DNA of 64,000 nt from NCBI GenBank assembly GCA_937930635.1, contig CALHCF010000003.1, forward strand, positions 248,001 through 312,000, given 5' to 3'. The notes under the pieces were generated by a model. The model saw only the letters and a list, made by a program, of their open reading frames with translations, did no database searches and had not been told where the DNA came from. Origin of the DNA: an uncultured Rhizobiaceae group bacterium. Lineage in GTDB: Bacteria; Pseudomonadota; Alphaproteobacteria; Rhizobiales; Rhizobiaceae. Below, in pieces: positions 36,337 to 44,870 of the stretch. Every line of letters begins with the position of its first letter. Within the stretch, counting starts at the first letter, position 1. The position numbers and the translations under genes were made by a program.

Positions 36337-37184
36337 TGGACCTGATCGATACTGCTTTTTTGCCTTTCCAGTTTCCTTTCATGGTCAACGCGTTGACAAT
36401 CTCATTGATCATTGCCGTCCCTGCAGCGCTGTTGTCCTGTATTCTGGTGCTGAAAGGATGGTCCCTGATGGGGGATGCCGTAAGCCATGCGGTTCTGCCC
36501 GGCATTGTTATCGCCTACATCATCAATATTCCGCTTGTTGTCGGCGCATTTGCAGCCGGAATGATCTGCGCTCTGGCAACCGGGTTTCTTGGTGAAAACA
36601 GCCGGATCAAGCCAGATACAATTATGGGCGTTGTGTTTTCCGGAATGTTTGGGCTTGGCATCGTGCTCTACACAAAAATCCAGTCCGACGTTCATCTGGA
36701 TCACATTCTATTCGGCAATATGCTGGGTGTCAGCGGCAAGGATATCATGATAACCGGCACAATTGCCGCCATTGTAACAGTCCTCATGATTTTCAAATGG
36801 CGGGATCTGGTCCTGCACTCCTTTGATCCCATCCACGCCAGGGTTGCCGGACTGCCCATACGGGTGATCCATTATGGCTTGCTGGTCATTCTCTCACTCA
36901 CAATTGTTTCTGCACTCAAGGCTGTTGGAATCATTTTGACCATCGCCCTGCTGATTGCTCCCGGTGCAATCGCCTTTTTGGTTACCCAGCGTCTCATTGT
37001 GATGTTACTGGTCGCCGTGCTGGTATCGCTTTTTGCAACCTTCTTTGGGGTGTATTCGAGCTTCTATATCGACAGTGCACCCGCCCCGACAATCGTGCTG
37101 ACCATGACGGCAATATTTGTTCTGGCTTTCCTGCGGACCATACGAAGAGCGGCAAGGCTGTCAAAGACCATCGAGTCGTCCTGA
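36333..37184 (+). CDS. sitD: Manganese/iron ABC transporter, second permease
   Basis: A 283-residue ABC-3 permease, homologous to SitC, with GWSLMGDAVSHAVLPGIVIAY near residues 45-65 and GIILTIALLIAPGAIAFLVT near 200. I choose the ATG at 36333 overlapping the sitC stop; another ATG three bases later is equivalent, and a longer open frame starting at 36006 lies inside sitC. It ends the sit operon and is convergent with the TRAP large-permease gene, 62 bases away. Confidence 0.92.
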   Translation: MMDLIDTAFLPFQFPFMVNALTISLIIAVPAALLSCILVLKGWSLMGDAVSHAVLPGIVIAYIINIPLVVGAFAAGMICALATGFLGENSRIKPDTIMGVVFSGMFGLGIVLYTKIQSDVHLDHILFGNMLGVSGKDIMITGTIAAIVTVLMIFKWRDLVLHSFDPIHARVAGLPIRVIHYGLLVILSLTIVSALKAVGIILTIALLIAPGAIAFLVTQRLIVMLLVAVLVSLFATFFGVYSSFYIDSAPAPTIVLTMTAIFVLAFLRTIRRAARLSKTIESS

Positions 37185-37246
37185 ACGCACCAGTCCCGGG
37201 ATATGTTGAAGCTGCCGGTTTCTGATCATGAAACAGAGACAGACCT

Positions 37247-38557
37247 TCAGCGGAACGCCCGGGCAGTCTCCGGCAGATAAAGTGCAATATCAGGGATCAG
37301 GAAAACCGCGATGATCAAAATAAGCTGCGCAATGACAAAGGGGATTACACCCCGGTAGATCGCAGATAATTTCACCCCCGGCGCCATGCCTTTGATGACA
37401 AACACGTTCATGCCTATGGGCGGCGTGATCAGCCCCAGCTCAACCACCATTACCACAATGATACCAAACCAAACGGGGTCGAAGCCAAGACTGGTAACGA
37501 TGGGAAAAAAGATCGGCACAGTGAGCAGGATCATCGCCAGAGCATCCAGAAAACAGCCCATCACGAGATAGATCAGCAGAATAACCGCCATCACGGCCAT
37601 CGGTGGCATATCCAGCCCCGATACAAAACCGGACAATGCTGCGGCGATTCCGGAAAACACCATGAAATTATTGAGCGTAATCGCGCCAATGAGAATTGTG
37701 AAAATCATCGCCGTTGTCTGAACGGTTTCCATCAACGCTTCACGGGCGTTGGAAACCGTCAGCCTGCCACGCATTGCCGATATTGCGAAAGCACCAACCG
37801 CGCCGATCCCGGCAGCTTCGGTTGGTGTAAAGAGCCCGAAATAGATGCCGCCAATCACAATGGCAAACAGCGCGACGATGGCCCAGGTCCGCGCCAGCGC
37901 AACCAGTTTTTCCTGTAACGAAGTCTTCTCTCCGGCAGCGCCTGTCTCCGGCCAGATATAGGTGACCACCGAGATAACCAGCATGAAACCAACGATGGTC
38001 AGTATCCCAGGCAAAAAGCCTGCAATGAAAAGGTCTCCAATAGAGGTCTCCGTCAAAACACCATAGAGCACAAGCACCACGGAAGGCGGAATGAGGATGC
38101 CGATAATCCCCCCTGCGGCAATCGACCCCGTCGCCAGACTGTCAGCATATTTGTAACGCTGCATTTCAGGCAGCGCGACCTGTGACATGGTCGCCGCAGT
38201 TGCCACCGACGATCCGCAAATGGCAGCAAATGCTCCGCAGGCCCCAACTGTGGCTAGCGCCAATCCGCCCCGAAACGCGCCAAACCAGGCATTGAACGCT
38301 CCGTAGAGTTCACGGCTCAATCCGCAACGCGAGGCGACGGACCCCATGAGCACAAATAGCGGTACGATGGACAGATCATAGGTGACCGTATTTTCATAAA
38401 CTGTCGTGCCAAAAAGCGAGAGCGCGGGACCCCAGCCAATGATCATCGCCATGCCCACAAGGCCACACAGCCCCATGGAAAACCCGATAGGGACAGTCAG
38501 AACCAGCAGGGCAAAAAGAGCTGCAAAGACCATCATGCCGATGGTTACCGGGTCCAT
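37247..38557 (-). CDS. TRAP transporter large permease (DctM)
   Basis: A 436-residue large membrane subunit of a DctPQM-type TRAP importer, with about twelve hydrophobic segments. Typical stretches are GSSVATAATMSQVALPEM near 125-142, the GGIIGILIPPSVVLVLYG stretch near 158-175 and LITPPIGMNVFVIKG near 374-388. The start codon abuts the DctQ stop, so the two are coupled. It is the last gene of a leftward dctP-dctQ-dctM unit and convergent with sitD. Confidence 0.92.
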   Translation of the reverse strand: MDPVTIGMMVFAALFALLVLTVPIGFSMGLCGLVGMAMIIGWGPALSLFGTTVYENTVTYDLSIVPLFVLMGSVASRCGLSRELYGAFNAWFGAFRGGLALATVGACGAFAAICGSSVATAATMSQVALPEMQRYKYADSLATGSIAAGGIIGILIPPSVVLVLYGVLTETSIGDLFIAGFLPGILTIVGFMLVISVVTYIWPETGAAGEKTSLQEKLVALARTWAIVALFAIVIGGIYFGLFTPTEAAGIGAVGAFAISAMRGRLTVSNAREALMETVQTTAMIFTILIGAITLNNFMVFSGIAAALSGFVSGLDMPPMAVMAVILLIYLVMGCFLDALAMILLTVPIFFPIVTSLGFDPVWFGIIVVMVVELGLITPPIGMNVFVIKGMAPGVKLSAIYRGVIPFVIAQLILIIAVFLIPDIALYLPETARAFR

Positions 38558-39058
38558 CTAGCTGATCTCCCGATCAAGCGGCGGGGTCTGCGCATCTTCT
38601 GCAGTTGAGCGAGAAAACAATTGTAACACCGCAATCAACGCAGCAAATCCTGCTGCCAGGGCCATAATGAAAACTGTGGGATAGACAGGAAGCCCCAGAA
38701 TATCCGTAACCAGGCCATCGGACATAAAGTTCGATGCACGATCCCACAACCGCCATGCCATGAGTGAAATGAAAATCACCGCCGCCAGCGACGCGAGGCG
38801 GGTCAGGAAGAAACGGGCTCGCGGTACTATCCCGGTTAAAAGATCAACGGCTATGTGTCCGCGCCGTAACGTTGTGATGGCAAGGCCAAAAAACACAACA
38901 AGCCCCATACCCAACTGAATCACTTCAACAGCAAATTTCAACGGGGTATCAAATGACCGCCCCACAACATCAACGAAGGTGACCAGCATCAGGAGTATAA
39001 GAAAAAGGCAGGCTCCATTGGCCAGCCATTGCGACAGACGTTCGGCCAGTTTTGTCAC
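38558..39058 (-). CDS. TRAP transporter small permease (DctQ)
   Basis: A 166-residue small membrane subunit with four hydrophobic helices (about 12-35, 50-70, 90-110 and 130-150). A family-typical stretch RRGHIAVDLLTG lies near residues 65-76. It lies between the binding protein (60 bases upstream, across a strong hairpin) and DctM, which starts directly after its stop. Confidence 0.9.
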   Translation of the reverse strand: MTKLAERLSQWLANGACLFLILLMLVTFVDVVGRSFDTPLKFAVEVIQLGMGLVVFFGLAITTLRRGHIAVDLLTGIVPRARFFLTRLASLAAVIFISLMAWRLWDRASNFMSDGLVTDILGLPVYPTVFIMALAAGFAALIAVLQLFSRSTAEDAQTPPLDREIS

Positions 39059-39077
39059 ACAAGCCCCCCGGAAGGAT

Positions 39078-39103
39078 GATGGGGCGGATCATCCGCCACC
39101 ATC
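39078..39103 (-). other. Intercistronic hairpin dctP-dctQ
   Basis: On the minus strand, GATGG-T-GGCGG pairs with CCGCCCCATC around the loop ATGAT: a 10-bp stem with a single bulged T, 16 bases after the dctP stop. It is placed like the hairpins after frcB and after the peptide-binding protein gene at 56426. Confidence 0.6.
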
Positions 39104-39118
39104 ACAGGACAATGCCTG

Positions 39119-40147
39119 TTATTTTGAAAATTTGGCGATTGTCTTTTTCAAATCTTCCAGAAGTGCCTTACCATCAAGGCCGGCTTTATCAGCCTTGGCA
39201 ATCCAGTCTTCGTTCATGAAAGATATTTTCTCCGCCCAGCGTTTCCGCTCAGCTTCGGAAAGTTCACGAACAGTTCCTTTTTGCTCGGTAGCAGCCTTGA
39301 GGCCCACAGCGTCAGCCCGGTCCCAGCCGGCCCCGAGAATCTTAGCGCCTTCAATTCCGCCCAGATCAGTCAGAACTTTCTTGTGCTCATCGGAAAGGCC
39401 GTCCCACTTCTTGCGGTTCATCACAACTGCAAAAGGCGTGGTGTAAAGTCCACCGGAGATCGTCAGGTGATGGTCAACCAGCTCACCCAGTTTGAAGCCC
39501 TTGATCGATTCATAAGGGAACATGGCCCCCTCAGCGACACCCTTTTGAATGGCTTCATAAGCCTTGGGAGCCGGCATCGCTACGGGCGTTGCGCCTAGCG
39601 CTTCCGCCATGCGCACACCTCCACCGCCAACGCGCAACTTCACGCCAGCCAGGTCTTCAAGTTTCTCAATCGGTTTCTTCGAGTGAATGGCGCCTGGCCC
39701 GTGAACCATAATGGTCACAACCTTCACATCCTTGAATTCCTTATCGAAACCAATATTGCGGTCGTACCAGTCATAAGCTGCCTGCGATCCCACTTCAGCA
39801 CTGGGGGAGAGGAAAGGAAGTTCCACACCGCGTAGAATTTCAAACGGTCCGGGCGTATAGGCCGCAACATGATAGGACATATCGGCAGCGCCATCACGAA
39901 CAACATCATACTGCGCCGGTGGCTTGGCAATCGGTGCCGGATCGATCTTGACCTTCAGTGTACCGCCGGATGCTTTATCAATCGCCGCGATCCACTGCGG
40001 CAACGTGTCAGCGACCAGATGATGCTTCGGCGGCAGCCAGGTCGACATCCGCAATGTGACAGTCTGTGCCAATGCGGCACCGATGCCCAAAGTACATGAA
40101 AGTGCCAGCCCCAGCCCGCACATTTTAACGAATTTTCTACGGCTCAT
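39119..40147 (-). CDS. TRAP transporter solute-binding protein (DctP family)
   Basis: A 342-residue periplasmic binding protein. The ATG at 40147 has GGGAGG five bases upstream and begins MSRRKF, a head that leads into a signal peptide ending GAALAQ near residue 28. The conserved stretch LEDLAGVKLRVGGGGVRMAEALGATP near 149-174 contains the arginine that grips a carboxylate in DctP proteins, and VAEGAMFPYESIKGFKLGEL follows near 196. It therefore likely binds an organic acid. It is divergent from the NicX-like operon across 122 bases, so it may import that pathway's substrate. Confidence 0.92.
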   Translation of the reverse strand: MSRRKFVKMCGLGLALSCTLGIGAALAQTVTLRMSTWLPPKHHLVADTLPQWIAAIDKASGGTLKVKIDPAPIAKPPAQYDVVRDGAADMSYHVAAYTPGPFEILRGVELPFLSPSAEVGSQAAYDWYDRNIGFDKEFKDVKVVTIMVHGPGAIHSKKPIEKLEDLAGVKLRVGGGGVRMAEALGATPVAMPAPKAYEAIQKGVAEGAMFPYESIKGFKLGELVDHHLTISGGLYTTPFAVVMNRKKWDGLSDEHKKVLTDLGGIEGAKILGAGWDRADAVGLKAATEQKGTVRELSEAERKRWAEKISFMNEDWIAKADKAGLDGKALLEDLKKTIAKFSK

Positions 40148-40269
40148 GATGTCCTCCCAGACAATTACTAAATCTGGCAGGAACACTAAACAAATGACGG
40201 TTGAGGTCAATCATCTCCATGCTAAGGTCAGCCCATAAAGCGGCTGTATGCTTCACCGAGATATATGCA

Positions 40270-41316
40270 ATGTTTTCTGATCGTATCGAAGCCAAATGGA
40301 TAGAGTTATTTGCCGAGGTATTTGCAAAATCCGGCGTGCAGGCCGGCGACGAAGTCTTGATCCTTTCGGAAACTCAGTCTCGAAATCTGAACATCCATTT
40401 GAGCGAGTTGGCGCTGGGCCAACTCAAAGCCCGACCGGCTCATGTTGTCATCTCAACACCTGAACAATCCGCTGTGGTACCAATCCGGTCTACCGGAGCA
40501 TCCGCTTCTTTGCGCAATCATGGTCCGGTGATGGCAGCACTATCATTTGGCGGATTGGTTGTCGACTGTACCGTTGAAGGTCTGCTTCACGCCCCCGAAC
40601 TACCTGCAATCCTGAAAGCCGGAACACGCGTGTTGATGATTTCGAACGAACATCCCGAACTGCTTGAACGTGTGGGCATGGATGAAGGGCTGAAAGAACG
40701 GGTAAAAGCCGGCATGAAAATGATGCGCGGTGCCAGTGTCATGCAGGTCACATCGAAAGCAGGCACCGATCTGATCATCACAATGGACGGCTCTGTAGTT
40801 GGCGGTGGCTGGGGTTTTACGACAACACCGGGAACAATCACCAACTGGCCGGGCGGCTTGTGCCTCGCCTTCCCGGCAAAAGGCACGGTCAACGGCAAAC
40901 TCGTGCTCAACACCGGCGACCAGAACCTGACCTTCAAACGCTACCTTGAACACCCCGTTCACCTGCATATCGAGAACGACTATGTGCGCAAAATCGAAGG
41001 CGATTGTCTTGATGCACAATTGATGCGTGAAGCGATGGAAGTGTGGGAAGATGAAGATGCCTATGCAACATCTCATATCGGCTGGGGCATGAACCATCAG
41101 GCCAAATGGGTTGCCATGGCCCACTATGACAAGGCCAACCACAATGGGACGGAACAACGGGTTTTTGCCGGAAATTTCCTGTTCTCAACAGGCGCCAACG
41201 AGGTCGCGAAACGCTACACGCAGGGCCATTTCGACCTGCCCATGCGCGACTGCTCCATCACCCTTGATGGAAAAGCAGTTGTGGCTGACGGCAAGCTGAT
41301 CGACTTACTGGCATGA
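40270..41316 (+). CDS. NicX-like extradiol-type dioxygenase (2,5-dihydroxypyridine dioxygenase family)
   Basis: A 348-residue homologue of NicX, the iron enzyme that opens 2,5-dihydroxypyridine in nicotinate breakdown, within the aminopeptidase-T-like (M29) fold. Shared landmarks, from memory of NicX, are SKAGTDL near 175, LNTGDQNLTFK near 228, SHIGWGMN near 267, an H-x-D pair in AHYDKAN near 284 that fits the NicX iron ligands, and GNFLFSTGANEV near 299. The ATG at 40270 is chosen as the first codon matching the family head; the frame is open 23 codons further back. It overlaps the next gene by four bases and heads an operon of hydrolase, flavoprotein and CoA ligase, not the usual maleamate amidase and maleate isomerase, so its substrate may differ from 2,5-dihydroxypyridine. 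Confidence 0.78.
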   Translation: MFSDRIEAKWIELFAEVFAKSGVQAGDEVLILSETQSRNLNIHLSELALGQLKARPAHVVISTPEQSAVVPIRSTGASASLRNHGPVMAALSFGGLVVDCTVEGLLHAPELPAILKAGTRVLMISNEHPELLERVGMDEGLKERVKAGMKMMRGASVMQVTSKAGTDLIITMDGSVVGGGWGFTTTPGTITNWPGGLCLAFPAKGTVNGKLVLNTGDQNLTFKRYLEHPVHLHIENDYVRKIEGDCLDAQLMREAMEVWEDEDAYATSHIGWGMNHQAKWVAMAHYDKANHNGTEQRVFAGNFLFSTGANEVAKRYTQGHFDLPMRDCSITLDGKAVVADGKLIDLLA

Positions 41317-42086
41317 ATGTCTCCTATACTGTGCAGGGAACCGGCCCAGCGGTTGTGTTTTTGCACGGCGTCGGCAGCGGCAAAGAAGGGTGGCGCAATC
41401 AGATCGATTGTGTTGTTGAAGCCGGGTGGCAGTTCATCGCCATCGATGCGCCCGGTTTTGGAGAAACCCCTTTACCGAAAACTCCCGGCTTCACGCCCCA
41501 TGTCCAAGCCGTCTACCAGGTTATGGACGAGCTGAAATTGACCAGCGCCACAATTTGCGGTCACTCACTGGGTGGAATGACAGCTCAGGAAATATACGCC
41601 GCGCACCCCAGCCGTATCGATGCCCTGTTGTTATCTGCAACCAGTCCAGCCTTCGGCCGCTCCGACGGAGACTTTCAAAAAAAATTCCTGAGCGCTCGTT
41701 TTGAACCTTTCGACAACGGAATGACCATGCCGGAATTTGCAAGGGAGTTTTCACCCAAACTCGTCGATCCCACTTGCAAGCAGGAAATGGTCGAAGAGAT
41801 TGCAAACGTCATGACAACCGTCACTGTCGAGGCCTATCGACTGGCAATGCAGACAATTACCACATTCGATCAGCGTGGAAATTTGGCGAAGATTGCCGTT
41901 CCAACCCTCCTGATTGCCGGTGCAAGCGATGACAACTCTCCCGCTCCCATGATGAAGAAGATGGCCAGCAAGATTGCGGGGGCAGACTATGTCGAGCTTG
42001 CGACAACGGGACATATGGCTCCGGTTGAAAATGCGGCTGCATTCAACCATCATCTCGTGCGGTTCTTGAAGAAGGTTTCGAAATAG
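41313..42086 (+). CDS. Alpha/beta hydrolase of the NicX-like operon
   Basis: A 257-residue alpha/beta hydrolase of the 3-oxoadipate-enol-lactonase/NicD-like size class. The oxyanion stretch is FLHGVGSGKEGW near residues 16-27, the nucleophile is in CGHSLGGM near 86-93, the acid is probably the aspartate in GASDDNSP near 210, and the histidine is in TTGHMAPVE near 231. It overlaps the dioxygenase by four bases (ATGA) and the next gene starts right after its stop. In nicotinate breakdown a hydrolase of this fold, NicD, removes formate from N-formylmaleamate made by NicX, so this protein probably acts on the ring-cleavage product. It is similar to NicD at fold level only. Confidence 0.8.
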   Translation: MNVSYTVQGTGPAVVFLHGVGSGKEGWRNQIDCVVEAGWQFIAIDAPGFGETPLPKTPGFTPHVQAVYQVMDELKLTSATICGHSLGGMTAQEIYAAHPSRIDALLLSATSPAFGRSDGDFQKKFLSARFEPFDNGMTMPEFAREFSPKLVDPTCKQEMVEEIANVMTTVTVEAYRLAMQTITTFDQRGNLAKIAVPTLLIAGASDDNSPAPMMKKMASKIAGADYVELATTGHMAPVENAAAFNHHLVRFLKKVSK

Positions 42087-43346
42087 ATGAACAATCAGCA
42101 TGAAGCACACAGCGTCGATGACGCGATCCCAGTGGCAACGGCTGATTGCTCAACAGATGATCTGATCGCCATTGCGCGCCATCTTGGCAAAACAAGATTC
42201 GCGCCTCGCTCGCAACAATATGACCGTGACGCCAGCTTCCCGACAGAAAATTACGAAGACCTTCGAACCGCCGGTTTTCTGGCGCTTACAATACCCAGGG
42301 AATATGGCGGCATCGGAGCCAGCTTCGAAACCTATTGCCGCCTGTCCGCCGAACTCGGCAAATGGTGCGGAGCCACCGCACTGACCTTCAACATGCACGC
42401 TCAAACTATGTTCTGGACTGGGCCGATGTTCGACGATCTGCCGGTCGATGATGAAGTTCGAAACCTGCAGAATTCGCGTCGTAAGGAACTGTATCGCAAG
42501 GTGATCGAAGAAGGGGCTATTTTTGCGCAACCCTTTTCAGAACCAAACTCTGCGGCTGCAGCAGGCAAGGCTCCCTTTGGCACCACCGCTCGGCGAACGG
42601 AGGGAGGCTGGCTGGTCAATGGCATGAAACACTTCGCTTCTCTTTCGGGAGCCGCGGACTACTATTCCATGGTCTGTACCGTGGACAGCGATGAAGGCAG
42701 TAATCGCACCAAAAATGCGGTTTTCCTATGCGTTCCCGGCGCGGCTGAAGGCTTTGAAATCGTCGGCGATTGGGACCCTCTTGGAATGCGGGGCACGGTC
42801 TCACGGGGCCTGAAAATGGTTGACGTGTTCGTGCCGGATCAACTCGAACTACTTCCCGCGCGCATCTACTACCGTCTGGCACTGAAATGGCCGCATATGT
42901 TTTTCACGCTTTGCCCAACCTATATGGGCATTTCACAGGCGGCCTTCGATTTCTCCGTCTCCTATTTGCGGGGTGAGATACCCGGCGTTCATGGAGCGAT
43001 GAACACGGTACCGGCGAAACAGCAAACAGTTGCAAAGATGCGCCTGAAGCTGGAGCAATCGCGCGCGCTCTTTGAGACCACTATTGCGGAGGCAGGCTAT
43101 GCTCCAACGAAGCAACAGAGGTTGCGCGCCTATGCGGCGCAGTACACCATTATGGAACACGCTCAGGAAATCTGTGCACTGGCCCTGCGTGCCTGTGGTG
43201 GCAGAACCCTGCTGAAGAATTTTCCGCTTGAACGCTTGTATCGCGAAAGCCGTTGCGGCTCGCTCATGCTGCCCTGGACCGCCGACATTGCAGAACACCG
43301 GCTGGGTGAAGAGAGCTTGTTTGAAGCTAACGAACCACGCAGCTGA
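42087..43346 (+). CDS. Acyl-CoA dehydrogenase-fold flavoprotein
   Basis: A 419-residue protein of the acyl-CoA dehydrogenase family. The N-terminal helical part, the middle beta part (GTTARRTEGGWLVNGMKHFAS near 168-188) and the C-terminal helices are all present. The end has the ERLYRESRCGSLMLPW stretch near 385-400 rather than the classic YEGTxxI region, a trait I associate with YdbM- or DszC-like members, some of which are flavin-dependent monooxygenases rather than dehydrogenases. It follows the hydrolase with no gap and precedes a CoA ligase by nine bases, so it should act on a CoA ester or another acid intermediate of the same route. The exact reaction is undetermined. Confidence 0.83.
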   Translation: MNNQHEAHSVDDAIPVATADCSTDDLIAIARHLGKTRFAPRSQQYDRDASFPTENYEDLRTAGFLALTIPREYGGIGASFETYCRLSAELGKWCGATALTFNMHAQTMFWTGPMFDDLPVDDEVRNLQNSRRKELYRKVIEEGAIFAQPFSEPNSAAAAGKAPFGTTARRTEGGWLVNGMKHFASLSGAADYYSMVCTVDSDEGSNRTKNAVFLCVPGAAEGFEIVGDWDPLGMRGTVSRGLKMVDVFVPDQLELLPARIYYRLALKWPHMFFTLCPTYMGISQAAFDFSVSYLRGEIPGVHGAMNTVPAKQQTVAKMRLKLEQSRALFETTIAEAGYAPTKQQRLRAYAAQYTIMEHAQEICALALRACGGRTLLKNFPLERLYRESRCGSLMLPWTADIAEHRLGEESLFEANEPRS

Positions 43347-43355
43347 TCACCCCGT

Positions 43356-44870
43356 ATGTCTTTATACCAACAGCTGAACCATTGGGTGCAAAGCACGCCC
43401 GATTCCCCCGCAATCGTCTTTGACGAACAGGAAATGACGTTCGGCCAGCTTGGGTCGCGGATTGAAGAGGTCAAAGCCGTTCTGGCAGGAACTTTTCACA
43501 TCACAAAAGGCAACCGTGTTGTCTATCTGGGTATGAACCATCCCGATATGATAGCCCTTTTGTTTGCCTGCGCTGATCTGGGTGCAATTTTCTGTCCATG
43601 GAACACCCGTCTGGCGCGTGAGGAATATAATTACCTGTTGCGGGACGCCGAACCCGAAGTCTGTTTTTTTGACGACAATTTTGCGGCGATGATACCTGAG
43701 CTCGATACCAGTCGCTGTTTGATGCAGTCGCTGGACGGTCTGGAAAATCTCACGACAGACGTTGCAAAACCGCCTCAGAAAGATGTGGCGGATGCCCCTC
43801 TCCTTCTCGTTTACACGTCCGGGACCACCGGGCGGCCAAAAGGAGTGCTGCTCAGTCAAAATGCGGTCTGGGCCAATACAGACAATTGCCAGGCCCTTTA
43901 TTCCTTCGCGCCCGGTCAGAAAGTTCAGGTTACACTGCCACTCTTTCATGTTGGTGGGTTGTGCATTCTGCTTCTTCCCGCACTCCTGCACGGCGCGACA
44001 ATTCATCTACACGCCAAGTTCGATCCAGTCATTGCGCTCGCCGATATTGAAGACAACAGGATAACCACATCGATCTTTGTACCGGCCCAGATGGCCGCCA
44101 TGATGGCCCTGCCGGACTGGTCGCAGCGCGACCTCTCAAGCATGGATTATGTCGTCGTGGGGTCGTCGATCATCCCGCTGGAACAAATCCAGCAGTTTCA
44201 TGCCAGAGGCATTCCGGTCAGTCAGGTTTATGGTGCAACTGAAACCGGGCCAGCAGCAATCGGCCTTGAGATCGAGGACGCCGGGTCCCACGAAGGTTCT
44301 GCCGGAACCCCCGTCAAGCACTGCCAGATTGAAGTGCGAAAGAATGACGGCACTGTCTGCGGGCCCGGTATGCCGGGAGAAATCTGGGTTCGGGGTGAAA
44401 ACATTCTGTCAGGATACTGGCGCAACAAAGACGAAACGGCAAAGGTTCTTGTCGATGGTTGGTACAACACCGGTGATATTGGGAAGATCGATGCTGACGG
44501 TTTTTACTGGATTGTGGACCGGTCAAAGGATGTTGTCATTTCCGGTGGCGAAAACATCTATCCCGCCGAGATAGAAGCGGTTGCTCTACAGCACCCGGCC
44601 ATCACGGCAATTGCGGTTGTTGGCAAAGCAGACCCCCACTGGGGCGAGACGCCCGTGGCGGCTGTTGAGATTCAACCCGGCCACTCTCTCACACTTGCCG
44701 ACCTCCAGACATTTTTGACCGACCAGATTGCCCAATACAAACATCCAAAATCATTGCTGATACTGGATGCCCTGCCACGAAATGTGATGGGCAAGGTTGA
44801 GAAGTCGGCATTGCGCAAAATGATTTCGGAGCAGACCGGACAACAACCGCAAACCTTCAGCCAGCATTAA
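43356..44870 (+). CDS. Class I acyl-CoA synthetase (AMP-forming ligase)
   Basis: A 504-residue AMP-forming acid-CoA ligase. The P-loop motif LVYTSGTTGRPKGVLLS is near residues 150-166, the A5 motif YGATETGP near 291, the A7-A8 hinge YNTGDIGKIDADGFYWIVDR near 369-388, GGENIYPAEIEAV near 396, and the catalytic lysine in PRNVMGKVEKSALRK near 476-490. It resembles fatty-acid and aryl-CoA ligases; the acid substrate cannot be told. It is the last gene of the NicX-like operon. Its stop overlaps the convergent sugar-kinase stop: both TAA codons share TTAA at 44867-44870. Confidence 0.9.
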   Translation: MSLYQQLNHWVQSTPDSPAIVFDEQEMTFGQLGSRIEEVKAVLAGTFHITKGNRVVYLGMNHPDMIALLFACADLGAIFCPWNTRLAREEYNYLLRDAEPEVCFFDDNFAAMIPELDTSRCLMQSLDGLENLTTDVAKPPQKDVADAPLLLVYTSGTTGRPKGVLLSQNAVWANTDNCQALYSFAPGQKVQVTLPLFHVGGLCILLLPALLHGATIHLHAKFDPVIALADIEDNRITTSIFVPAQMAAMMALPDWSQRDLSSMDYVVVGSSIIPLEQIQQFHARGIPVSQVYGATETGPAAIGLEIEDAGSHEGSAGTPVKHCQIEVRKNDGTVCGPGMPGEIWVRGENILSGYWRNKDETAKVLVDGWYNTGDIGKIDADGFYWIVDRSKDVVISGGENIYPAEIEAVALQHPAITAIAVVGKADPHWGETPVAAVEIQPGHSLTLADLQTFLTDQIAQYKHPKSLLILDALPRNVMGKVEKSALRKMISEQTGQQPQTFSQH

